From contig NZ_JBFAHM010000020.1 of NCBI RefSeq assembly GCF_040654195.1, positions 27,404-91,403 on the forward strand: 64,000 bases of DNA. Reading direction: 5' to 3'. The notes under the pieces are model-generated. The model did not search any database. It was not told the DNA's origin and worked only from the letters and a program-made list of their open reading frames with translations. The position numbers were made by a program, and so were the translations under genes. This document shows, piece after piece, positions 41,076 through 50,611 of this stretch; the first letter of the stretch is position 1; every line of letters begins with the position of its first letter. The stretch comes from Hamadaea sp013361475. GTDB lineage: Bacteria > Actinomycetota > Actinomycetes > Mycobacteriales > Micromonosporaceae.

Positions 41076-43049
41076 TCAGCGTACGGCAGCCGACGGGTCG
41101 CGCAGTCCCCCGACGGGGGTCAGCGGCAGAAGCTTACGGCCGGTCGGGCCGATCTGGATCTCGGTGTCCATCGCCGGGCACACGCCGCAGTCGAAGCAGG
41201 GCGTCCACCGGCAGTCGTCCTGCTCGTACTCGCGCAGCGAGTCCTGCCAGTCCTGCCAGAGCCAGTCCTTGTCCAGCCCGGAGTCGAGGTGGTCCCAGGG
41301 CAGGACCTCCAGCTCGTCGCGCTCCCGGACGGTGAACCAGTCCAGGTCCACCCCGTACGCGGGCAGCACCTCCGCGGCGGAGTCCACCCAGCGGCGGTAG
41401 TCGAAGTGCTCGCTCCAGCCGTCGAAGCGGCCACCCTTCTCCCACACCCGCCGGATGACCGAGCCGACGCGACGGTCGCCCCGGGCGAGGAGGCCTTCGA
41501 TCAGGGACGGCTCGCCGTCGTGGTAGCGCAGGCCGACCGCCCGGCCGACCGACTTGTCGGCGTTGACCGCCTGCTTGAGCTGGCGCAACCGGTCGTCGAT
41601 GACCTCCGGTCGTTCCATCGGCGCCCACTGGAACGGCGTATGGGGCTTCGGCACGAATCCGCCGATGGAGACGGTGCACCGGATGTCCCGGCTGCCGGTC
41701 GCGGCCCGGCCGGCCTTGATCACCTCGTGCGCGAGCCGGGCGATCTGGAGGACGTCCTCGTCGGTCTCGGTGGGCAGCCCGCACATGAAGTAGAGCTTCA
41801 CCTGGCGCCACCCGTTGGTGTACGCCGTGACGACCGTCCGGATCAGGTCCTCCTCGGTGACCATCTTGTTGATCACCTTGCGCATCCGCTCCGAGCCGCC
41901 CTCGGGGGCGAACGTCAGACCGGTACGCCGCCCGTTGCGCGACAGCTCCTTGGCGAGGTCCACGTTGAACGCGTCCACGCGGGTCGACGGCAACGACAGC
42001 GAGACGTTGGTGCCCTGGTACTGGTCGGCCAGGCCGGAGCAGATGTCGCCGATCTCGCTGTGGTCGGCGCTGGACAGCGACAGCAGGCCCACCTCGTGGA
42101 AGCCGGAGAACTCCAGCCCCTCCTTCACCATCTGCCCCACCGTGGTGATCGACCGCTCCCGGACCGGGCGGGTGATCATGCCGGCCTGGCAGAACCGGCA
42201 GCCGCGCGTACAGCCGCGGAAGATCTCGACGGCGAACCGCTCGTGCACCGTCTCGGCCAGCGGCACCAGCGGCTTCTTCGGGTAGGGCCAGGCGTCCAGA
42301 TCCATGGTGGTCCGCTTGTGGACCCGGAACGGCACGTCCGCCCGGTTCGGCACGACCCGCTGGATCCGCCCGTCCGGCAGGTAGTCCACGTCGTAGAAGC
42401 GGGGCACGTACACCGACTCCGTGCGGGCGAGGCGCAGCAGCAGCTCGTCGCGGCCGCCCGGGGAGCCTTCGGCCTTCCACCGGCGGACGATCTCGGTGAT
42501 CTCGAGAACGGCCTCTTCACCGTCGCCGAGCACGGCGGCGTCGATGAAGTCGGCGATCGGCTCCGGGTTGAACGCGGCGTGCCCGCCCGCGACCACCACC
42601 GGGTGCGACTCGTCCCGGTCGGCCGCATCGAGCGGGATCCCGGCGAGGTCGAGCATGGTGAGCATGTTCGTGTAGCCGAGCTCGGTCGCGAACGAGATGC
42701 CGAAGACGTCGAACTCGCGGACCGGCCGGTGGGCGTCGACGGTGAACTGGGGCACACCCCGTTCCCGCATCAGCTTCTCCAGATCCGGCCAGACGGCGTA
42801 GGTGCGCTCGGCCAGGACGTCCGGCTGCTCGTTCAGCACCTCGTAGAGGATCTGCACGCCCTGATTGGGCAGGCCCACCTCGTACGCGTCCGGATACGAC
42901 AGCGCCCAGCGCACCGTGGCGGAGTCCCACTCCTTCACCGTCGCGCCGAGTTCCCCGCCGACGTATTGGATCGGCTTGGAGATCAGCGGAAGCAGCTGCT
43001 CCAGCTGCGGCCAGACGGTCGGTGCCGCGGTCAGACTGTTCGAACCCAT
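41076..43049 (-). CDS. TIGR03960-family B12-binding radical SAM protein
   Basis: 657 residues. N-terminal B12-binding-like fold (SYPDAYEVGLPNQGVQILYE; DVFGISFATELGYTN), radical SAM cluster motif in RGCTRGCRFCQAGMITRP (CxxxCxxC), and a C-terminal domain with two Cys pairs (WTPCFDCGVCPAMDTEIQIG). ATG at 43049 gives the normal start MGSNSLTAAPTVWPQL. Predicted modification enzyme; partner of the TIGR03936 protein, here split from it by three glycan genes. Confidence 0.93.
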   Translation of the reverse strand: MGSNSLTAAPTVWPQLEQLLPLISKPIQYVGGELGATVKEWDSATVRWALSYPDAYEVGLPNQGVQILYEVLNEQPDVLAERTYAVWPDLEKLMRERGVPQFTVDAHRPVREFDVFGISFATELGYTNMLTMLDLAGIPLDAADRDESHPVVVAGGHAAFNPEPIADFIDAAVLGDGEEAVLEITEIVRRWKAEGSPGGRDELLLRLARTESVYVPRFYDVDYLPDGRIQRVVPNRADVPFRVHKRTTMDLDAWPYPKKPLVPLAETVHERFAVEIFRGCTRGCRFCQAGMITRPVRERSITTVGQMVKEGLEFSGFHEVGLLSLSSADHSEIGDICSGLADQYQGTNVSLSLPSTRVDAFNVDLAKELSRNGRRTGLTFAPEGGSERMRKVINKMVTEEDLIRTVVTAYTNGWRQVKLYFMCGLPTETDEDVLQIARLAHEVIKAGRAATGSRDIRCTVSIGGFVPKPHTPFQWAPMERPEVIDDRLRQLKQAVNADKSVGRAVGLRYHDGEPSLIEGLLARGDRRVGSVIRRVWEKGGRFDGWSEHFDYRRWVDSAAEVLPAYGVDLDWFTVRERDELEVLPWDHLDSGLDKDWLWQDWQDSLREYEQDDCRWTPCFDCGVCPAMDTEIQIGPTGRKLLPLTPVGGLRDPSAAVR

Positions 43050-43077
43050 AAGAATTGAGACTACCCGGAGGCTGTGG

Positions 43078-43761
43078 TCAGCTCTCCACGCGCTTGGGCG
43101 CATACCGCGAGACGTACTCCTGGCCGGTCAGGGCCTGGATGGCGGACATCACGGTGTCGGTGATCTCCCGGGCGGCCGACGACGTGTTCTCGGCGTCGCG
43201 CCACTTGTCGACGGAGATCGGCGTGCCGAACTTGATCGTGACCTCGCCGCGCTTCAGCTTGGGCAGGACCTGCCCGGTCGGCTGGATCTTGTCGGTGCCC
43301 AGCGAGCCCACCGGGATGATCGGCACTCCGGCGGCCAGCGCGAGCCGCGCCACCCCGGTACGCCCCCGGTAGAGCCGGCCGTCCGGCGACCGGGTGCCCT
43401 CCGGGTAGACGCAGACCAGGCCGCCCTCCTGCAGGACCGGGATGGCCGAGTCGAAGGCGCTCAGCGCCGCCCGGCCGCCCTCCCGGTTGACCGGGATCGC
43501 ACCCAGGCCGTTCATCAGGGTCCGGAAGAACAGGCCGCTCGGGCCCTTGCCGGTGAAGTAGTCGGACTTCGCCCAGAACGAGACGCGCCGGGGGCTGACG
43601 ACCGCGCCGAGCATGAACTCGTCGGCCACCGAGAGGTGGTTGCCGGCGAAGATCGCGCCGCCGGTCTCGGGGATGTTCTCCCGCCCCTCGATGTCGGGCG
43701 CCCAGCCGAGCTTCAGGAGTGGACCGACCGTCCACTGACCCACCGTGTAAAGCACGGGCAC
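43078..43761 (-). CDS. plsC: 1-acyl-glycerol-3-phosphate acyltransferase (PlsC-like)
   Basis: 227 residues. Makes phosphatidic acid by acylating lysophosphatidic acid at the membrane. Catalytic HX4D in GNHLSVADEFMLGAVV, block III VCVYPEGTRSPDGRLYRGRTG, and block IV VPIIPVGSLGT. GTG at 43761 is set by a perfect AGGAGG six bases upstream (43768-43773). Upstream open frame to 43947 is not coding. Lies next to the radical SAM gene with a 28-base gap. Confidence 0.92.
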   Translation of the reverse strand: MPVLYTVGQWTVGPLLKLGWAPDIEGRENIPETGGAIFAGNHLSVADEFMLGAVVSPRRVSFWAKSDYFTGKGPSGLFFRTLMNGLGAIPVNREGGRAALSAFDSAIPVLQEGGLVCVYPEGTRSPDGRLYRGRTGVARLALAAGVPIIPVGSLGTDKIQPTGQVLPKLKRGEVTIKFGTPISVDKWRDAENTSSAAREITDTVMSAIQALTGQEYVSRYAPKRVES

Positions 43762-43767
43762 CGCTTG

Positions 43768-43773
43768 CCTCCT
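43768..43773 (-). promoter_or_regulatory. Strong ribosome-binding site of plsC
   Basis: AGGAGG with 6-base spacing to the GTG at 43761; it decides the start over the longer frame. Confidence 0.7.
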
Positions 43774-43959
43774 GCGTCGTCCGCTCGTCCCCACGAGACC
43801 GCCGCTGAACATACCGTAGTCAGCTGGAGCCGAAACCGCCGCCGGAACGCGTCCGCGCGTTTCTGGAACGCAGATCACACCGCCTGCCGCCGATCCGGAG
43901 CGCATGGGCCCAGGACGGCCCCCGCAAGATCGGGTACGGACGCCCACGGAAGGGTTCGC

Positions 43960-46251
43960 TCACGGAGTGTCCGGTCCTACCTCGGCCGCCTTGAGCGGGC
44001 GGTTGACCACCCCGGCGTCCGACAGTTCGTCGGCGCCGACATCGACCACGTCGATCCGCCGCTGGCCGTCGATGTCCAGCCGTGCATAGTCGTGACTGTT
44101 GCTCGCCGCGTCGACCGCCGGACTGCCCGGCGTCAAGCGCAGGATGCCGCCAGACTCCCTGAGCAGCGGGTCGGCAACTCGGATCTCGCGCTCGGGTAGC
44201 TCGAGTCCCACTTTCGCCTCGCCGGTCGGCCAGGCGATGTTTCCGCGGTACTTGACGCTCGGATTCGGCCCGAACTCAGCGAACAGGTCACCCTTCGAAC
44301 CGACGACGATGTTGTCGGCGATCGCCACGTCGACTGGTGCCAAGCCGCCGTCCGCGCCGACCTCGATGTTCGAGCGGTTGTCCACGAAGGTGTTGTTCAC
44401 CACGACTGCGCGATGGACCCGCCATTTTGAGTCCAGCGGGCCGTCTCCGTCCATGTCGCCGCCGTCCAGCTTGAGCGCGGCCTCGAATCCACTGCCGGTC
44501 AGTCCTTGGAAGTAGTTGTTGAAGATCTTGTGATCCGAGCCGTAGACGCGGATGCCGCCTTCGCCCGGCTTTCCGTCGCCGAAGAAGAAGTTGCCGTAAA
44601 AGCTGCCGCCATCGCCATGGCGCTGGGAAAGTACCCCACGCGAAGCCCTGAACGTGTTGTACCTGACGATGTTGTCGCTGCTCTTGACGCTGACGATCTC
44701 CGCGTCACCGTCGCAGTTCTCGAAAAGGTTGTACTCGACGATCGTTCGGCCGCTGGACCGCGAGATACCACTCCAGCCGATGCGGATGGCTTCCATGCCA
44801 TTCTCGGTCGTGTAGGTCGTGTTGCGGAAGTAGTTGTGATCGATCTGATCGTCCTGCGACTGCTGCGTCGGCGAACCATCGATAGTTATGAAGTTGCCAA
44901 GCTCGTGCTTGTTCTCGAAGAGATTCCGGTCGACCCGGTTGTGGTGACTGCCCGAGCCTCCGATCACCACCCATTTGAGCGGTCCGGTCTCCGTCAGCTC
45001 GAAATGATTCCGAGTTAGGCGAACGTGGTGCGAGCTCAAGATCCGGAGCGAGTTGCTGTTGGTCCAGGTGAGACCCTCGATCGTCACGTAAGCGGAATCG
45101 ACTATCTCGAGCCGACCGGCGGTGACGACCGCCTTGCCACGGTTCTTGGCCATGACGCGGATGGGCGAGGTCGAGGTCCCGCGGGCGCGGTTCATCGAGG
45201 TCATCGTGTACGCGCCATCGGCCAGCACGACAACGTCGCCCGCCTGGACGGTGGCCAGTGCCGCCGCCAACTGGTCCGAGGACGACACCTCCACCGTCCG
45301 GCGGACCTTGGTCGCCTTCGAGCTCGGTGAGGCACTGGCCGCCGGGGATGTCGGCTGCTCGACGCGCCCGCCACCGTCGGCCCGGACGACGTCGACGTCG
45401 TCGAAAGACGCCGAACCTCCGGAGTAGAGCCCAATCCGGCCCGCACTGATTGCCCCGTCAAGAGCCGACAACTGTGGCCCGCCCTCGATCGAGCCGCTCA
45501 GCCTCGCACCGACAGCCGACAACGTCAGCTTGTATGCCTGCGTCTTGCTCGCGGTGAAGGGCGACTCGGCCAAACTGAAGGTGCGACCGTAGATCGTCTT
45601 CTGTAGGACGACCTTGCCGATGCTGAGCACCAGACTGTAGTAGTCGTAGCTGCTCGCGTACCGCGCGATCACGCCATTGGCGCCTGACTCGGCCGTCACG
45701 GTGGCCGTGACCGAATAATCGGACCAGCCCTGTTCCCCGTTGACGGCCACGTGACCGTCGTCGTCGGTCGACTCCTGCTTGAGCGCTCCCGACTTGACCC
45801 GCCAAGTCCCGCCCTCCAGCGGAATCGCCCATTCGCCGGCGGGAAAGTCCCGGTAATCGTCGAAGGCGTCGGAGAACAACTTCGGCGAGGACGGAGTGTG
45901 GGAGACGAGCGCGAAGGTCAGGAACGCCGCCGAAACCGCCGTCGTAATGGCCAGAAAGGCGAGGATGAACGCACGTCGGCCGAACCGGCGTCGGTCGAGG
46001 AGCGTGCGTTTCTTGGGCGCCGGCGACGACGGGTCGATGAGGATGATGACCGGAGCGGACGGAGCCTGTCGCGGCGGGTCCTGTGGGCCTGGCACGAACG
46101 GCTCCCCTCTGTCCTGCGCGATCGGCTGGCCGTGACCTTCCGGCGAACCACCCGGCCCGCGTGTCACCGAGTCTGCGGCACCCGAGCGGTTCTCGCGCAG
46201 TCGGGTGGACTGTAACCGTAGATCATCAGGGCAGCGGCGCATCGGCGGCAT
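43960..46251 (-). CDS. Membrane-anchored PL6-like polysaccharide lyase (chondroitinase B/alginate lyase family)
   Basis: About 763 residues; the start is unsure (ATG at 46251 or 46242; ATG at 46284 lies within the ileS terminator). Cytoplasmic Pro-rich tail, one membrane anchor near residues 95-117 (AFILAFLAITTAVSAAFLTF), a beta-sandwich laminin-G-like region (about 125-300), then a right-handed beta-helix. PL6 catalytic signature: RNLFENKHELGNFITIDG (Lys) and GVLSQRHGDGGSFYGNFFFG (Arg). LRLTPGSPAVDAA near the end is also typical. It probably cleaves uronate-containing polymers outside the cell, bound to the membrane. Its substrate may be the polymer made by the 49.7-64 kb locus; this is inference. 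Confidence 0.8.
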   Translation of the reverse strand: MPPMRRCPDDLRLQSTRLRENRSGAADSVTRGPGGSPEGHGQPIAQDRGEPFVPGPQDPPRQAPSAPVIILIDPSSPAPKKRTLLDRRRFGRRAFILAFLAITTAVSAAFLTFALVSHTPSSPKLFSDAFDDYRDFPAGEWAIPLEGGTWRVKSGALKQESTDDDGHVAVNGEQGWSDYSVTATVTAESGANGVIARYASSYDYYSLVLSIGKVVLQKTIYGRTFSLAESPFTASKTQAYKLTLSAVGARLSGSIEGGPQLSALDGAISAGRIGLYSGGSASFDDVDVVRADGGGRVEQPTSPAASASPSSKATKVRRTVEVSSSDQLAAALATVQAGDVVVLADGAYTMTSMNRARGTSTSPIRVMAKNRGKAVVTAGRLEIVDSAYVTIEGLTWTNSNSLRILSSHHVRLTRNHFELTETGPLKWVVIGGSGSHHNRVDRNLFENKHELGNFITIDGSPTQQSQDDQIDHNYFRNTTYTTENGMEAIRIGWSGISRSSGRTIVEYNLFENCDGDAEIVSVKSSDNIVRYNTFRASRGVLSQRHGDGGSFYGNFFFGDGKPGEGGIRVYGSDHKIFNNYFQGLTGSGFEAALKLDGGDMDGDGPLDSKWRVHRAVVVNNTFVDNRSNIEVGADGGLAPVDVAIADNIVVGSKGDLFAEFGPNPSVKYRGNIAWPTGEAKVGLELPEREIRVADPLLRESGGILRLTPGSPAVDAASNSHDYARLDIDGQRRIDVVDVGADELSDAGVVNRPLKAAEVGPDTP

Positions 46252-46263
46252 CGCCCGTAGAGA

Positions 46264-46305
46264 CGACCTCCCAGCATTGGGCATCTCGCCCGAGACTGGG
46301 AGGCC
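46264..46305. terminator. Hairpin after ileS
   Basis: CCTCCCAG and CTGGGAGG arms with an inner GGGC/GCCC stem, about 20-60 bases past the ileS stop. It overlaps the upstream open frame of the PL6 gene, arguing for the later PL6 start. Confidence 0.5.
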
Positions 46306-46324
46306 GTTCCCCTTACCCGTCGTG

Positions 46325-49300
46325 CTAAGCCTTGGCCACTCCGACGGTCACGGACTCCCCGTCGCCGGCCTCGCCGGTGAAACCGCCTTCTACCGGCGCG
46401 TACTCGACCGTGGTGGCCAGCACCTCGCCGGCCACGAAGGACTCGTGCGCCCGGACCGCCGCCTCGACCGCGGGCGAGCCCGCCAGCCGCAGCGTGATCC
46501 GATCGGAGACGTGCAGGTCGGCTTCCCGCCGGGCCTGCTGCACGGCGCGTACGACGTCGCGCGCCAGGCCCTCGGCCGCCAGGTCCGCCGTGACCTCGGT
46601 GTCGAGCAGCACAACGCCGCCCGGCACGGGGGCCGCCGACTCTCCGGCCGCCGCGACCAGCTTCAACTCGTACTCACCTTCGGCCAAGGTCACCCCGGCC
46701 GCCACCGGAGCACCGTCGACGAGCGACCAGTCGCCCGCCTTGACCGCCTTGATCACCGACTGCACCGCCCCGCCGACGCGCGGGCCGAGGACCCGGGGCA
46801 CCACCGTGAGCACCTGCTCACAGTGCGCCGAGACGTCCTCCGTCAGCTCCACGACCTTCACGTTGACCTCGTCGGCCACCAACTCGGTGAACGGCGCCAA
46901 CCGGTCGGCCCCCTCGGCCGCCACCGTCAGCTTCGCCAGCGGCAGGCGTACCCGCAGGCCTTGCGACTTGCGGAGGGACAACGCGGCGGAACAGACCTCG
47001 CGGACCTGGTCCATCGTGGCGACCAGCTCGTCGTCGGTGGGCAGCGCGGAGGCCGCCGGCCAGTCGGCCAGGTGGACCGAGCGGCCACCGGTGAGCCCGC
47101 GCCAGACCTCCTCGGCCGTGAGCGGCGCGAGCGGCGCGACCACCCGGGCCACCGTCTCCAGGACGGTGTAGAGGGTGTCGAACGCCTCCGTGTCGCCTGC
47201 CCAGAAGCGGTCCCGGCTACGCCGGACGTACCAGTTGGTCAACGCGTCCAGGTACGACCGGACGGCGCTGCTCGCCCCGGACAGGTCGTACGCGTCCATC
47301 GCCGCGGTCACCTCGGCGACCAGGGAATGCGTCTTGGCCAGCACGTAGCGGTCGAGCACGTGCGTGCTCGCCGTGCTCGGCTTCGCCTGGTACCCCGACG
47401 CGTTGGCGTAGAGCGTGAAGAAGTAGTACACGTTCCACAGCGGCAGGAGCACCTGGCGAACCGCGTCCCGGATGCCCGTCTCGGTGACCGGCATGTCCCC
47501 GCCCCGCAGCACCGGGGAGGAGACCAGCATCCAGCGCATCGCGTCCGCGCCGTACTTGTCGAACATCTCGTAGACGTCCGGGTAGTTACGCAGGCTCTTC
47601 GACATCTTCCGGGTGTCGTCGCCCAGCAGGATGCCGTGCACCACGCAACTGCGGAACGCCGGCCGGTCGAACAACGCCGTCGCCAGGACGTGCAGCGTGT
47701 AGAACCAGCCGCGGACCTGCCCGATGTACTCCACGATGAAGTCGCCCGGGTAGTGCGACTCGAACCACTCGCGGTTCTCGAACGGGTAGTGGACCTGGGC
47801 GAACGGCATCGAGCCCGACTCGAACCAGCAGTCCAGCACCTCCGGCACCCGCCGCATGGTGGACTTCCCGGTCGGGTCGTCCGGGTTCGGCCGGGTCAGC
47901 GAGTCGATGAACGGCCGGTGCAGGTCTTTGACTTCGGTTTGGAAGTCGCGTTGGAGCTCTTCCAGCGAACCATAGACGTCGACCCGCGGGTACGCCGGGT
48001 CGTCCGACTTCCACACCGGGATCGGCGAACCCCAGAACCGGTTCCGGGAGATCGACCAGTCGCGGGCGTTGGCGAGCCACTTGCCGAACGAGCCGTCTTT
48101 GACGTGCCCCGGCGTCCAGTCGATCTCCTGGTTCAGTTCGACCATCCGGTCCTTGAACTGGGTGACCGCCACGAACCAGCTGGACACGGCGAGGTAGACC
48201 AGCGGCGTGTCACACCGCCAGCAGTGCGGATAGGAGTGCGAGTAGGTGTCGTGCCGCAGCACGACCCCGCGCTCCTTCAGCTCCCGGATCACCGGCTTGT
48301 TCGTCTCGAAGACCTGCTGCCCCTCGAACGGCGGCACGAGCGAGGTGAACCGGGTGTGCGCGTCCACCGTGACGATCGTCGGCACTCCGGCCGCGTTGCA
48401 GGCGTTCTGGTCGTCCTCACCGAACGCGGGCGCCAGGTGCACCACGCCGGTGCCGTCGGAGTCGCTGACGAAGTCGGCCGCGAGCACCTGGAAGGCGTTC
48501 GGGCCGGCCTGGTCGACGAGGAAGTCGAACAACGGCGTGTACCGCCGCCCGGCGAGATCGGCGCCGGTGAGCGTGCCGACACGCTCGTAGCCCTCCAGCT
48601 CCTTGGCGTACGCCTCGACCCGGGTCGCGCCGAGGATCACCTTCTCGCCGTCCTTTTCGAGGACGGCGTACTCGAGGTCCGGGCCGACCGCCAGGGCCAG
48701 GTTGGACGGCAGGGTCCACGGCGTCGTGGTCCACACCGCCATCTTCTCGCCGGTTTCGAGCTGGAAGAGCACGTGCAGGGCCGGGTCCTGCCGGTCCTTG
48801 TAGACGTCGTCCATCCGGGTCTCGGTGTTCGACAGCGGCGTCTCACAACGCCAGCAGTACGCCAGCACGCGGAAGCCCTCGTAGACCAGGCCCTTGTCGT
48901 GCAACGACTTGAACGCCCACATGACCGATTCCATGTAGGGCAGGTCGAGCGTCTTGTAGTCGTCGGCGAAGTCGACCCACCGCGCCTGCCGGGTGACGTA
49001 CCGCTCCCACTCGCTGGTGTAGCGCAGCACGGACTCACGGCAGTACTCGTTGAACTTGTCGACGCCGAGTGCCACGATCTCGGCCTTCGTGGTGATGCCG
49101 AGCTGCTTCTCGGCCTCCACCTCGGCCGGCATGCCGTGGGTGTCCCAGCCGAACCGGCGCTCGACCCGCTTGCCGCGCATCGTCTGATAGCGCGGCACGA
49201 CGTCCTTCACGAAACCGGTCAGCAGATGGCCGTAGTGCGGCAGACCGTTGGCGAACGGCGGGCCGTCGTAGAAGACGTATTCGTCGTCCTGGGGACGGGC

Positions 49301-49429
49301 CTCGATACTGGCCTTGAAGGTGTCGTCGGCCGCCCAGTAGTCGAGCACGTTCCGCTCGACCGCCGGAAGATCCGGGCTGGCGGGCACACCTTCGTGATGG
49401 TGCAGGGGGTATGCCCCTCGTGGCGTCAT
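46325..49429 (-). CDS. ileS: Isoleucyl-tRNA synthetase
   Basis: 1034 residues, class I synthetase. HIGH-type motif in PPFANGLPHYGHLLTGFVKD, KMSKS in LGDDTRKMSKSLRNYPD, the CP1 editing domain between (about residues 190-400), and the anticodon-binding tail. The GLPHYGH form and length fit the eukaryote-like IleS2 class. ATG at 49429 has a GAGAGGA ribosome-binding site inside the T-box expression platform. Transcribed towards the PL6 gene, with the hairpin at 46264 between. Confidence 0.97.
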   Translation of the reverse strand: MTPRGAYPLHHHEGVPASPDLPAVERNVLDYWAADDTFKASIEARPQDDEYVFYDGPPFANGLPHYGHLLTGFVKDVVPRYQTMRGKRVERRFGWDTHGMPAEVEAEKQLGITTKAEIVALGVDKFNEYCRESVLRYTSEWERYVTRQARWVDFADDYKTLDLPYMESVMWAFKSLHDKGLVYEGFRVLAYCWRCETPLSNTETRMDDVYKDRQDPALHVLFQLETGEKMAVWTTTPWTLPSNLALAVGPDLEYAVLEKDGEKVILGATRVEAYAKELEGYERVGTLTGADLAGRRYTPLFDFLVDQAGPNAFQVLAADFVSDSDGTGVVHLAPAFGEDDQNACNAAGVPTIVTVDAHTRFTSLVPPFEGQQVFETNKPVIRELKERGVVLRHDTYSHSYPHCWRCDTPLVYLAVSSWFVAVTQFKDRMVELNQEIDWTPGHVKDGSFGKWLANARDWSISRNRFWGSPIPVWKSDDPAYPRVDVYGSLEELQRDFQTEVKDLHRPFIDSLTRPNPDDPTGKSTMRRVPEVLDCWFESGSMPFAQVHYPFENREWFESHYPGDFIVEYIGQVRGWFYTLHVLATALFDRPAFRSCVVHGILLGDDTRKMSKSLRNYPDVYEMFDKYGADAMRWMLVSSPVLRGGDMPVTETGIRDAVRQVLLPLWNVYYFFTLYANASGYQAKPSTASTHVLDRYVLAKTHSLVAEVTAAMDAYDLSGASSAVRSYLDALTNWYVRRSRDRFWAGDTEAFDTLYTVLETVARVVAPLAPLTAEEVWRGLTGGRSVHLADWPAASALPTDDELVATMDQVREVCSAALSLRKSQGLRVRLPLAKLTVAAEGADRLAPFTELVADEVNVKVVELTEDVSAHCEQVLTVVPRVLGPRVGGAVQSVIKAVKAGDWSLVDGAPVAAGVTLAEGEYELKLVAAAGESAAPVPGGVVLLDTEVTADLAAEGLARDVVRAVQQARREADLHVSDRITLRLAGSPAVEAAVRAHESFVAGEVLATTVEYAPVEGGFTGEAGDGESVTVGVAKA

Positions 49430-49670
49430 CGAGTGGTCCTCTCTCGCGTACAGTCCGTCGGTCCTGTCCGCGAGGACGAACTGGGTTGGGGCCCAGCCCG
49501 CGGTACCACCTCGCTTGCCCGCTCCACCCTGGTCAGCGAGTAGCGGGCCGCTCGTTGTCGGCTGTGACGGGCCGTCCCGTCCGGTTCTACTGAGCCTGAC
49601 CCGTTCATCGCGGTCTGGCGGTTCTTCCGGAGGCTCACCGGTGATGGCCGGGTCGAAGCCTGTAGGTCAA
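49430..49670 (-). promoter_or_regulatory. T-box riboswitch, ileS-type, translational
   Basis: The minus strand holds the T-box AGGTGGTACCGCG (49511-49499). Upstream, a short Stem I contains GGCCATCACCGGTGAGCC, with the isoleucine specifier ATC at 49645-49643, as known for actinobacterial ileS leaders. Between the T-box and the gene, the GAGAGGA ribosome-binding site (about 49443-49437) can be sequestered by the upstream GTCCTCGCG; there is no terminator T-run, so control is most likely at translation initiation. Uncharged tRNA-Ile would free the site. A TATTCT -10 lies at 49675-49670. Confidence 0.88.
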
Positions 49671-49705
49671 GAATAGCGGGTCGCGCACCTGGATTCCGGG
49701 CGAGG

Positions 49706-50611
49706 CTACTTCGCCTTGGTGAACGTTTCGTACTCTTTGACCACTTCGTCGGTCGGCCCGTCCATGCGGAGTACGCCGCCCTCCAGCCAAAGCGTGCGCT
49801 CGCACGTCGATCGGATCGTGCTCAGCTGGTGGCTGACGAGGAAGACCGTGCCGGCCTCCTCGCGCAGTTCCTTGACCCGGTCCTCACTGCGCTTGCGGAA
49901 GGTGCCGTCGCCGGTCGCCAACGCCTCGTCGATGAGCAGGACGTCATGCTTCCGGGCGGCCGCGATGGCAAAGCGCAGCCGAGCCGCCATGCCGGAGGAG
50001 TAGGTGCGCATCGGCAGTGAGGCGAAGTCGCCACGTTCGTTGATGCCTGAGAATTCGATGATCTCTTCGACCTTCGACTTCGCGTCCGCCAACGACATAC
50101 CCATGGCGAGACAACCCAAGATCACGTTGCGCTCGCCAGTCAGGTCGTTCAGCAGAGCGGCGTTGACACCTAGCAGCGACGGCTGGCCCTTGGTGTAGAC
50201 CCGGCCGCGAGCCGTCGGCAGCAGGCCTGCGACCGCTCGCAGCAGCGTGGACTTGCCGGAGCCGTTGCTGCCGATGAGACCGATCGCCTCTCCCTCGTAC
50301 GCGGCGAAGCTGACGCCCTTCACGGCGTGGACTTCCCGCATCGCCGCCGACTTCGTGCGGGTCACGAGGCGCTTGAGGCCTGCGACCGGGCTGGCGTCCC
50401 AGGCGGCGCCGGTGGTGATGCGGTAAACGACGTGCACGTTGTCCACGATGACCGTCGGCACGCGATCGTCGGTCTCGACCTCGTCGGAGATGATCGGCAG
50501 CCGGATCGTGGGCGAGTTCCACGCCGCGGCGTACTCCGGCGGCAGATCCTTGACCGCGGGAAGCGTGACGGTGTCGTCGACGAATCCGCCGACGTCCAGG
50601 AAATCAACCAC
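49706..50611 (-). CDS. ABC transporter ATP-binding protein, polysaccharide/teichoic-acid export (Wzt/TagH type)
   Basis: 301 residues. Walker A GLIGSNGSGKSTLLRAVAGL, signature RTYSSGMAARLRFAIAAA, Walker B VLLIDEALATGDGTF, H-loop LVSHQLSTIR. The GVNAALLNDLTGERN segment before the signature is characteristic of TagH/Wzt ATPases. An N-terminal 60-residue lead precedes the fold, and the Wzt carbohydrate-binding C-terminal domain is absent, so the export cargo is not selected by it. The GTG/ATG at 50611 overlaps the permease stop by 8 bases. Partner: the permease at 51500. Confidence 0.92.
   Translation of the reverse strand: MVDFLDVGGFVDDTVTLPAVKDLPPEYAAAWNSPTIRLPIISDEVETDDRVPTVIVDNVHVVYRITTGAAWDASPVAGLKRLVTRTKSAAMREVHAVKGVSFAAYEGEAIGLIGSNGSGKSTLLRAVAGLLPTARGRVYTKGQPSLLGVNAALLNDLTGERNVILGCLAMGMSLADAKSKVEEIIEFSGINERGDFASLPMRTYSSGMAARLRFAIAAARKHDVLLIDEALATGDGTFRKRSEDRVKELREEAGTVFLVSHQLSTIRSTCERTLWLEGGVLRMDGPTDEVVKEYETFTKAK

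Noticed and set aside
46205..49543. A 1112-codon open frame on the plus strand across ileS
   Set aside because: Antisense shadow of ileS with biased, low-information composition; it runs through the T-box leader.
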